Shown in pieces: positions 55,504-64,000 of a stretch of 64,000 nucleotides of DNA. Source of the stretch: Anolis sagrei. Taxonomy: Eukaryota > Chordata > Lepidosauria > Squamata > Anolidae. Where the stretch lies: NCBI RefSeq assembly GCF_037176765.1, contig NC_090034.1:90304000-90367999 (forward strand), written 5' to 3'. A program made the translations under genes and the position numbers. The notes under the pieces were generated by a model that did not search any database, was not told the origin of the DNA, and saw only the letters and a list, made by a program, of their open reading frames with translations. Each line of letters starts with the position of its first letter. Positions within the stretch are counted from its first letter, which is position 1.

Positions 55504-55756
55504 CCATTGAATCAATGGGTTTGCATTTCAAAGATGTTTACTTACCATTCAGCAATTGATTCAGGAGGTGTGAGCTGATGGGGACTAGCAGCTGGAGCCA
55601 GGCCATTGTTGACTTATGCAGCTTGTAAATTCAGATGTGATAATCATTGTGATAGCAGCCCAAAACTGATGGCTTCTTGTCCTGTTAGGCTTCCTGGAGA
55701 CATTTCACTGGCTAGTGTGGGAACAGGATGTTGGTGTAGTCTTACCCAGCTGGGCT

Positions 55757-57472
55757 TTTTAGAATATAGTAACCTCTGATGTAAACCTTTTAAAATTGTG
55801 TTTAACATTGTCAAAATTTACTTGGACTAACCTCTGTAATAAATTAATGACATTTATCTTCTTATTGTCTATCCAGGGGTGGGGGATTAATGGCCTTCTA
55901 GATGCTGCCTGTCTTCCTCCTATTAGGTATCATGGATACTATTCATAGTTGTTTTTCTGTCAATGTACGGAACTGCTTTTCTATGAGAACTGGACCTAGT
56001 CGCCAATGCTTCCTCTTCATCCTGGAAAGAAGTAACGAGTGGAGTGCCGCAAGGTTCTGTCCTGGACCTGGTCCTGTTCAACATCTTTATTAATGACTTA
56101 GATGAAAGTTTGAAGGCATGATTATCAAGTTTGCAGACAACATCAAATTGGAATGGATAGCCAATGCTCCAGAAAACAGGAGCAGAATTCAAAACCATCT
56201 TAACAGATTAGAAAGATGAGCCAAAACGAACAAAATGAAGTTCAACAGGGACAAATGCAAGATACTCCACATAGGAAAAAAAGAAATGCAAAGATACAGA
56301 ATGGAGGACACCTGGCTTGACAGTAGTATGTGTGAAAAATATCTTGGAGTCCTCATGGACAAGAAGTTAAACATGAGCCAACAATGTGATGCCAATGGAA
56401 TTTTGGCCTGCATAAATAGGAGTTTAGTGTCTTGATTCAGGGAAGTAATTCTACTCTGCCTCTATTCTGCCTTGGTCAGACCACACCTGGAATCACACTG
56501 TGTCCAATTCTAGGCATCATAATTGAATGTTGCCAAGCTGAAATGTGTTCAGAGGAGGGTGACTGAAATCATCAGAGGTCTGGAGAACAAGACCTTTGAG
56601 GAGCAGCTGAAAGAGCTGGGCATGTTTAGCCTGCAGAATTAAGGCTGAGAAGAGACATGATGTCCATGTATAAACATGTGAAGGGAAGTCAGGGAGGAGG
56701 AAGCAGGGTTGTTTTCTGCTGCCCTGGAGACTAGGATGTGGAGCAATGGCTTCAAAACTACAGGAAAAGAGATTCCACCTGAATGTGAGGAAGAACCCCC
56801 TACTGCGAGAGCTGTTCAGCAGTGGAACTCTCTGCCTCAGGGTGTGGTGGAGGCTCTTTCTTTGGAGGCTTTTAAACAGAGGCTGGATGCCATCTGTCAG
56901 GGGAGAATTAAAGATATCCTATACAGGCAGGACCCAAGATGGAGATAACGGTGTTACTGTGAATACAGTAGTTAGAAAAATTGATTTAAGAAACAAACAC
57001 ATCAATGGCTTGGGAAACAAGCTTAGCTTTATTGTAGGAACTCCATTCTAAGATTGGAAAGTTACTTAGGGTGCTGATCTAACTTAGGTAAATACTGAAA
57101 GGTCAAGAGGACTCATGGGAAGGAGAAGAGGTGGAGGAATATATTTGAGACCATCTGTCAGGCGTGCTTTGAATGTGAATTTCCTGCTTCTTGGCAGGGA
57201 GTTGGACTGGATGGCCCACGAGGTTACTTTCAACTATGATTCTATGACTTTTAGAACATAGTAACCTCTAATGTAAACATTTTAAAATTGTGTTTAACGT
57301 CAAAATTTACTTGGACTAACCTCCATAATAGGTTGATGATATAGATCTTCTTATTGTCTAATAAGAGGCCTTCTAGATGCCACTGGTCTTCCTCCTATTA
57401 GGCAGCATGGATACTATTCATTGTTGTGTTTCTGTCAATGTACATAACTGCTTTTTTATGAGAACTGGACCT
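55757..57472 (+). mobile_element. CR1 copy between 0.24-kb direct repeats
   Basis: Direct repeats 55757-55997 and 57249-57472 (AGTAACCTCTRATGTAAAC to TATGAGAACTGGACCT) meet the CR1 at 55998-57248 without spacer on either side. The CR1 begins inside the reverse transcriptase (near GGAAAGAAGTAACGAGTGGA) and ends ATGATTCTATGA; its frame is broken in several places. Confidence 0.78.
56890..57162 (+). repeat. Unknown 249-bp insert inside CR1
   Basis: The 12-bp CCATCTGTCAGG at 56890-56901 recurs at 57151-57162. Between them is sequence not belonging to CR1, with AAGCTTAGCTTTATTGTAGG near 57020. The element family was not recognised. Confidence 0.6.
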
Positions 57473-57479
57473 CATTATC

Positions 57480-58400
57480 AGCCATTTAAGACATTTGACT
57501 TTGGGCTGAGCGGAGAGATCACCATCAACAATAGAGTCGGCATAAGATGCCCCAATTATCCTTCAGTTATTTTAATGCCCTTCCTTTTGCTCCCTAAGCG
57601 AAATAGGATTCCTATCAGACTACATGCATTTGTCATTCTGAGAGGGCAAAGGAGGGTTTCTTCCAGAAGGGAGGATAACAGCACTGAGTCAGGGAAGGAA
57701 AGTCACTTCCTCCCTGGCTTTTACTGTCTGACCCATCTGCTCTGCAACCCTCATGGTTTTGCCTTTCTGCTGTAGACAAAGTGTCTGTATTGTCTTGGCT
57801 GGACAAACAGGAAACACAGCCACAGCTTAGGACACAAGAGCAGGAAGCAGATGGGAGAAAGCAGGGGAAGGTGGGAGCTTTGACCCCAGCAGGGGCGATG
57901 GTTATAGGGGGCAAGCCGCAGCTGCGATGGGGATCAAGGAACAGTACTGCATTCTTAGCTAAATAAATAAAGAGAGTTGGAGCCATAGAAGGCAATGGTG
58001 GTGGTGATTTTGAAAGAGACCAACAGGCTATGGGGCATGACACATCTTTCAGGAAATGACGGCAGTTCTCTTCTAAGGAATCCTAGTAATTGTGAAAGAG
58101 ACGTTATAATGGAGTTGGCTGAATTGCATTTCGACATGAGTGCCCTTATGGCCATTTTGGTTGGGGATGACAAGTTCATTGTGGAAGGCTCATTAAGTAG
58201 TACTGAACAGGAAGAAGCAGGTCTCTGACTTCAGGGCTGCATTTCAAAGCATATCACTGGAAAGGCCTCAGCTTCACCCTCAAACAGGGCCTAGGATAGA
58301 CTGCCCTATGCAAAACTGAAGAGCTGCTGTTCAGACCTTGGGCCAGCCAGATGTTTTAGACCTATAATTCCCATTTGTCCTATTTAGTATATCTAGTTGG
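57480..58400. other. Intergenic stretch without recognised gene
   Basis: Short open frames on both strands show no domain or family likeness. Codon patterns and lack of splice-framed homology do not support a gene. Confidence 0.4.
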
Positions 58401-58410
58401 CATGTGTGAT

Positions 58411-58613
58411 CCATGTTTCTAAGTACTTACAAAACTAGGAGGCGCTGGTGTTTTATTTATAAAGTGTTTCTAATGTTTTGGTGGCAAAAATTTCAGAACT
58501 CTAACAAAACTGTCAAGATTTCACCATAGTTAGCGCACCAAATTTCAGAACATTTGACTTGTCCACTGATTTTTGGTGAATTTTCAAAGTGTGTGTGTGT
58601 GTGTGTGTGTGTG

Positions 58614-58666
<53 letters not shown>

Positions 58667-59000
58667 TAATAAAGAAAATCTGCTCCTGGTTTGAAAGTGT
58701 TATTTCCTGTGTGGTCTTTACTCCAGAAACTTTATTTTTGAGGCAGAAGCTTTGTTAAATTGGTGGAGACTCAACAAACCAAAATGTGCTATAGGGTGAT
58801 GTCCCTTGCACAAAGACAAAGTTTTCTCAGTATAATAAAATTTTGCCATGTTTTTATGACAGAACCAATTAGAAATTGCCATTTATAGTGAAATTTTGAG
58901 TTTTGTTAGAATTCTGAAATTTTCACCACCAAAACTTTAGAAACACTTTAGAAACAAAGCACCAGCACCCCCTGGTTTTGTAAGTACTTTAGAACCATGG
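58411..59000. mobile_element. Palindromic DNA element with microsatellite core
   Basis: CCATGTTTCTAAGTACTTAC on the left and GTAAGTACTTTAGAACCATGG on the right are inverted. The symmetry runs inward for about 80 bp (GTGTTTCTAATGTTTTGGTG and its complement). A GT run (58591-58612) and an AT run (58617-58660) sit in the body. Confidence 0.7.
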
Positions 59001-59281
59001 ATTGCAGGTGCCCAATATCTAGTGGTGAGGGACTATGGAGCTATAGTCCAAAAGCAATCTTTCTGTAGACAAAATTGAGCTAAGGTGACCAATGATGTGA
59101 CTCGCTGCCCTCAATCCTACCTCCCATCAGTATATCGTAAATATCTGTGTGGACCTACACTAGACCGAACCATATTCCGTCCTGTAACTTAGTGTAAACT
59201 GTCCCATATAGCTTGGCCCAGGGACCTTCAAACATTTTAAACGGGTCCCTCAGACTAATGGGGAGGCGGGGGCGGCTATGG

Positions 59282-59450
59282 TTTGTTGTTGTTGTTGTTG
59301 TGTGCCTTCAAGTCCTATTAGACTTAGGGCAACCCCAAGGCACCCCTATCACAGAATTTTCTTGTTGAGATGTGTTCAGAGTGGTTTTGCCTTTGTCTTC
59401 CTCTGAGGCTGAGAGAGTGGGACTAACCTAAAGGCGCCCAGTGGGTTCAG
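59282..59450 (+). mobile_element. SINE with MIR-like core
   Basis: TGTGTGCCTTCAAGTCCTAT, TCTTCCTCTGAGGCTGAGAG and GCCCAGTGGGTT fit an old vertebrate core-SINE type; GTT microsatellite at its left end. Confidence 0.55.
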
Positions 59451-60033
59451 AGCAAAGGTTCAAATTGCTGCACCATATTTTCTGTTTCTTTTCTTCCTTG
59501 TTTTCCTTCTTTTTCCCTCCAATTTGGAGGAAAATGGAGGAAAGGAGAGTTAAGAGGGAGCTAGAAGAAGGTGGTGGTAGTGGCAGGATGCAAACGGCAG
59601 CAGCAGTAAGTATAAAGTTCAGTGCGGGGCAAGGAAACAATTTGGTTTGTGGGCATTAGTTTGAGGACCCCTGCTGTAGCTGGACACACAATGATGACAA
59701 AAGCGCCGAGCCCTCTGGAGCACCTCCATAAAGCTCACTGCTGATTTTGTCATTGTGCTTCTCACTATGTAAATGTTTATTTATGTACTGTGTTTCTACC
59801 CTGTTCTATCTCACCGCAGAGGGGACTCACATCAGCTTCCAGATGTGCTTCTGATCATAAATAAGCACAGAATTGGCTGTGTGAGGTGGCTTCAAGGACT
59901 TCATAGTCAGGTGAGGGGCCTGCCAATCCCTGCAGCATTAAAAAAAGCTGCATACATAACTGAGGTCTGCACTCACATATGTTGCTAAGAGAATTCTGAC
60001 CATTGTAAAAGAATCTTATGGAGAAAAGGGTGT

Positions 60034-60332
60034 AGCTAAGTGGGTTTTTTGGGGGGGGGGTTGTCGTGTCAGGAGCGACTTGAGAAACTGCAAGTCGCTT
60101 CTGATGTGAGAGAATTGGCTGTCAGCAAGGATGTTGCCCAGGGGACGCCTGGATGTTTTTGATGTCTTACCACCCTTGTTGGAAGCTTCTCTCATGTCCC
60201 CGCATGGAGAGTTGGAGCTGATAGAGGGAGCTCATCCGCGCTCTTCCCAGATTCGAACCTGCGACCTGTTGATATTCAGTCCTGCTGGCACAGGGGTTTA
60301 ACCCACTGTACCACCGGGGGCTCCAGCTAAGT
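60034..60332 (-). mobile_element. Second-family SINE, full length (minus)
   Basis: Tail side GTCGTGTCAGGAGCGACTTG, head side GATTCGAACCTGCGACC and GGTTTAACCCACTGTACCAC. Exact 8-bp duplication AGCTAAGT at 60034-60041 and 60325-60332. Confidence 0.83.
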
Positions 60333-60574
60333 TGTAGAGTACACACTTTGCCAGTTTATACAGCAGGTAATATCTTTGGATGGGTCTAGGAAAGCTTCAG
60401 GGAGATGTTGCTGGTCAGTCTAGAGTAAGGATTGGATCTTATTGTCATCAGCTATCATATAGGTTATATTGAACTTGATCGACCAATTCTATTACCTGGT
60501 ACCAGGCCACATCCTGTGTTCCTTAATGTTTCTTAGAACCTTATCAGAAGCTCCCCAGTGAGAAAATCAGTAAC

Positions 60575-60870
60575 ATTAGATAAGCTTCCTTGAAACAGCT
60601 TGTTCATTGCTGATGCAATCATATTCTGTGTAGATGCAAGGTAATTTCTGTGCTCCATACAGTCATGCCAGCTACATGACTTTGAAGGTGTCTATGGACA
60701 ATGCTGGCTCTTCTGCTTAGAAATTAGATAAGCTTCCTTGAAACAGCTTGTTCATTGCTGATGCAATCATATTCTGTGTAGATGCAAGGTAATTTCTGTG
60801 CTCCATGCAGTCATGCCAGCTACATGACTTTGAAGGTGTCTATGGACAATGCTGGCTCTTCTGCTTAGAA
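60575..60870 (+). repeat. 148-bp tandem duplication holding SINE tail
   Basis: Two near-identical units (ATTAGATAAGCTTCCTTGAA to TTCTGCTTAGAA) start at 60575 and 60723. The right unit runs on into the SINE end at about 60942. Confidence 0.85.
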
Positions 60871-60942
60871 ATGGAAATGAGCACCACCCAGCAGAGTTGG
60901 ACACAACTAGACTTAGTATCAAGGGAAAACGTTTACCTTTAT
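60810..60942 (+). mobile_element. SINE 3' part
   Basis: CTCCATGCAGTCATGCCAGC to ATCAAGGGAAAACGTTTACC, the tail half of the common SINE; the head is missing. Confidence 0.7.
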
Positions 60943-61209
60943 GCCAGGTCTACTCAGAGGTTTGCATGAACTGTGTGTTCTCTCCTCACAATCCTGCAAA
61001 GGACAGCAACTCGAAACTTGTTGCCCTCCAGCTGTTATTTTGTTTATGCTCAACTTCTTGACACCTCCTTAGTATGTATCTTGTGCTGTTGGTCATGCAG
61101 CGGATGGTGGGAATTGTCACCCAAAGCACATCAAGGGTGCTACGCAAGGGAAAGCTCGTGTAAAGGTTCTAGGGAAATGTTGCTTAACAAATCATCCAAA
61201 CGTGATCCA

Positions 61210-61620
61210 AATTTGGCTATGGAACGCCCTTCCTGTAGATGTTAGGCTGGCACCATCTCTCATGACATTCCGTAGAAAGTTGAAGACCTGGATGTTTGTG
61301 CAGGCTTTTGAATAATTCAGTGCAATCTCTGGTAAATTGAACATAGGAAGGAACAATGGACGATGAATTTGGATCACGTTTGGATGATGAGGCGATCTGG
61401 GGTGGGTTTTTTGTGATAACTGTGTATTGATGTTTGTTTATTGCTAGAAATGAAATTGTGTAGTTTAACTGTTATGATATATTGATTACTGCTGTTTTTA
61501 CTGTTTCTGTGTTTGCTTTTTTGGAAACCGCTGTGAGTCGCCCTCGGGCTTGAGATACAGCGGTATACAAGAATAGTAAGTAAGTAAGTAAATAAATAAA
61601 TAAATAAATAAATGAATAAA
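61210..61620 (+). mobile_element. L2 LINE 3' end
   Basis: TGGAACGCCCTTCCTGTAGA, ACCGCTGTGAGTCGCCCTCG and TACAGCGGTATACAAGAATA with a GTAAGTAAGTAAATAAAT tail. Confidence 0.83.
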
Positions 61621-61623
61621 ATG

Positions 61624-61760
61624 TATGGCAGGCATCCTCAGAAGTTGTGAGGTCTGACCTCACAACCTCTTGAGAATGCCTGCTGTAGATGCAGGCGAAA
61701 CGTCAGGAGAGAATGCTTCTAGAATATGACCATTCAGCCCAAAAAACCTACAACAACCCA
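61624..61760 (+). repeat. Dispersed palindromic repeat copy
   Basis: GTTGTGAGGTCTGACCTCACAAC hairpin start, GATGCAGGCGAAACGTCAGG and AAAACCTACAACAACCCA. Confidence 0.6.
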
Positions 61761-61793
61761 ATGTTTGGAAAGCTAAGGGAACAGGTGGGATTC

Positions 61794-61944
61794 CTTTATG
61801 CCAGTGGTTCGCAACATTTGGTCCTCCAGGTGTTTTGGACTTCAGCTACCACAATTCCTAGTAGCTGGTAAACAGGCTGGGATTTCCGAGAGTTGAAGTC
61901 CAAAACAACTGGAGGACCAAAGGTTGGGAACAACTGCTTTATGC
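61794..61944. mobile_element. Short hAT-like MITE with exact target duplication
   Basis: 135-bp element 61802-61936, ends CAGTGGTTCGCAACATTTGG and GGTTGGGAACAACTG; 8-bp duplication CTTTATGC at 61794-61801 and 61937-61944. Confidence 0.85.
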
Positions 61945-63050
61945 TTATCCTGGATCTTCTGTAGCCGCCTTAACAATAGGTTTTGTAGATGAGTGAGACG
62001 ATGGAGGCAAAGTACATGGCATGCATAAACAACATAACAGTAAACACTAACATTCTCTTGATTCTTTCACCAATTAAAACAAGTGTCTTTGAGTCTCCCC
62101 ATCAAATCCAGAAAGCTTGTATTATACTATAACAACCTTTAATACAAAGAGGACTTGTACAAAACAAATGTATTTCAAAAGAACAAAAATGTGTGATTTG
62201 TTAGAAGGTGTATTCACAAGCATACATTTGTTACATATTTAGGCACTTTTAATGGGAGCACCACTTCCCCAAGACACAATTATTTGACAATTTCCTAATT
62301 TTTGTCGTTTCTCCCATCCTAAGACTTAATTATTGATAACTGCAATAAAAATACTCTGGTATTTTTGTTCTCCACCTTCTAAGAATTCCCTTGTGTTGAA
62401 TTATTGTCAGCAAGTCCCACTCTAAAGTAATGTGAACATACAAGGAATTGAGGTGGCACAACAACAAAACAGACATTTGGAATCGGTCATTCCTTTTGTT
62501 CTTGCTGAGATCCAAGGCTCTTCGGACTTTTCACATTCAATTTGTTGTGGTAGCATGTCTCCCTGTTTTGCTGAATTTAGCTCCAAATTATATAATTGGC
62601 TGGATGTCCCATTTTGCCCGTCTCCCTAAAGTCTTAAAAGAGGTGTGGATCATATGTGGTCCTTCAGATACTTGTCTTTTATGGATCACTCTGAAAAACA
62701 ACCCAGTCTTTCACATGATGCAGTGTGGTCTGTTGCCTCATTTTGCTACAGATTGGTGTCACATGCTTTTTACCTCGTGAATATCTAAACTGCAGACTAA
62801 AGCAGTTTTAAATCATTCCCTCTTCATGAAATGAATCTGATCATACTTCATTGAAGGGGAGGGAAAAGGAGATGGTAAAACAGTAGTAGAGAAACCGTGG
62901 ACTTCCAGATGTCCTGAACTTCCAACTCCCACAATCCATTCCCTTTAGTTATGCTGGTTGGGGCTTCTGGGAATTTAACTCCACAACATCTAGAAAATCA
63001 AAAGTTTTAACCTCAATATAAAAGAAGCACAGGAAACTGTGCTTCTTTCA
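61945..63050. other. Intergenic stretch without recognised gene
   Basis: AT-rich; contains a weak hAT MITE remnant at 62890-62990. The stretch 62060-62450 looks like a possible 3' UTR of a minus-strand gene (T-rich with TTTAAT and TTATTG words) but nothing coding supports it. Confidence 0.35.
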
Positions 63051-63054
63051 TATC

Positions 63055-63250
63055 TGTGAGAGCTGTTCAGCAGTGGAACTCTCTGCCCCGGAGTGTGGTA
63101 GAGGCTCCTTTTTTGGAAGATTTTAAACAGAGGCCGGATGGCCATCTGTCAGGGGTGCTTTGTATGTAATTTTCCTGCTTCTTTTCAGGGGATTGGACTG
63201 GATGGCCCATGAGGTCTCTTCCAACTGTATGATGCTATGTTTCTATGAAA
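63055..63250 (+). mobile_element. CR1 LINE 3' end
   Basis: GAGCTGTTCAGCAGTGGAAC, GGATGGCCATCTGTCAGGGG and GGATGGCCCATGAGGTCTCT. Confidence 0.85.
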
Positions 63251-63483
63251 ATTCCCACCAGGCAGTAGCAAAGGGTTATGAAAGTTGTGGTCCCAAACAC
63301 CTGGAGGGCCAGATTTCCACATCTGTTCTAAGCTGAATTCTTAATTTCCTAATGCTTAAGGCAGACCAAATTTCCTTCCAAATTTATTATTTAATTTCAC
63401 ATATGTGTTTATAGGCATCTTTTGTCATACTTCATCTTTCTCCAAAGAACAAGAATCACGAAATGAAAACATTATAATAAATG

Positions 63484-63690
63484 TATTGCCAAAAGCTTTC
63501 ATGGTCGGAATCACTGGGTTGTTGTAGGTTTTTCGGGTTATATGACCATGTTCTAGAAACATTCTCTCCTGACATTTTGTCTGCATCACAACCTCTGAGG
63601 ATGCCTGCCATAGATGCAGGGTTTGAAACGTCAGGAGAGAATGCTTCTAGAACATGGCCATATAGCCTGAAAAACCTACAACAACCCATT
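63484..63690. repeat. Dispersed palindromic repeat, both halves
   Basis: TCACTGGGTTGTTGTAGGTT and CATGTTCTAGAAACATTCTC are mirrored by GAATGCTTCTAGAACATGG and AACCTACAACAACCCA, giving a fold-back of about 200 bp. Confidence 0.7.
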
Positions 63691-64000
63691 ATAATAAAAA
63701 AAAAACTGGCTATAAGGGGGAAGACGCAATAGTAGTGACACTCCCCAGTTGCTGCTCTTTCCCTAAACAGATGGCAGATGTTGCCTACAGGACAAAGCAA
63801 AATAGTAAAGGCCATTTTGGATCATTCCCATCACGTTTATATCTCACCCCACCAAATGTTTTTAACTCCAGAGGAAATTTGATGTTACAAGAAAGATCAG
63901 AGCACCTATCTTGTGTATTTCTCTCCCTGGTCTTTTTTAGTCTAGCACTGGTCTGGTCTGCTGGGAGATTGGTCAAGTCCATTAAAGCTAATTGAAGATG

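Noticed and set aside
57377-58228. Possible small genes after the CR1 copy (132- and 136-codon frames)
   Set aside because: No domain, no splice-consistent partner and overlapping frames on both strands of similar quality.
58591-58660. GT/AT run as Z-DNA or regulatory element
   Set aside because: Plain microsatellite inside a transposon-like palindrome; nothing else supports function.
60575-60870. CRISPR-like or satellite array
   Set aside because: Only two units of 148 bp, explained by one tandem duplication.
62432-62780. Frames of 65 and 110 codons near 62.5 kb
   Set aside because: No likeness to a known protein and no promoter or splice support.

Overview
The window is vertebrate nuclear DNA, almost certainly from a squamate reptile and plausibly an iguanian lizard. 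The evidence is split genes with GT-AG introns, large tandem type-2 vomeronasal receptor (V2R) genes as in squamates, and a repeat landscape of L2, CR1 and RTE-BovB LINEs, tRNA-derived SINEs, hAT-like MITEs with 8-bp target duplications and endogenous retrovirus fossils. No bacterial, plasmid or CRISPR features are present. The species was not identified.

Layout. Bases 1-11.8 kb hold exons 3-6 of a plus-strand V2R gene (copy A; its first two exons should lie upstream of the window). Bases 12-17.1 kb are a nest of repeats. Bases 17.15-26.33 kb hold a complete six-exon V2R gene (copy B) with consistent splice phases, encoding 898 residues. Bases 26.4-29.2 kb are LINE tails, fold-back elements and a degenerate telomere-like block. 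A CpG-rich promoter at about 29.24 kb begins COX6B1 (plus strand, coding exons at 32.26, 33.23 and 35.38 kb, 86 residues, subunit of cytochrome c oxidase). Bases 36.1-43.7 kb are mostly an RTE-BovB LINE split by a full-length L2 LINE with an intact 1070-residue ORF. RBM42 (plus strand, ten exons, 455 residues, RRM splicing-associated protein) runs from a second CpG promoter at 43.7 kb to its stop at 54.59 kb. Bases 54.6-64 kb are repeats with no gene that I can recognise.

The two V2R copies are tandem duplicates whose introns can be aligned. Comparing them gives dated insertions: an antisense retroviral fossil, a MITE, a SINE, a CR1 tail and probably a solo LTR are in copy A and missing from copy B. 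A 177-nt stretch without any difference in the transmembrane exon suggests gene conversion between them. COX6B1 and RBM42 are neighbours in mammals as well, so the right half is a conserved housekeeping block next to a fast-evolving chemoreceptor block. The join between them carries the telomere-like repeats.

I found no previously undescribed functional system. The most interesting items are the paralogue-dated insertions, the possible conversion tract, a perfect 200-bp hairpin touching the COX6B1 promoter, a CR1 copy bounded flush by 0.24-kb direct repeats, and the nested intact L2 inside BovB.
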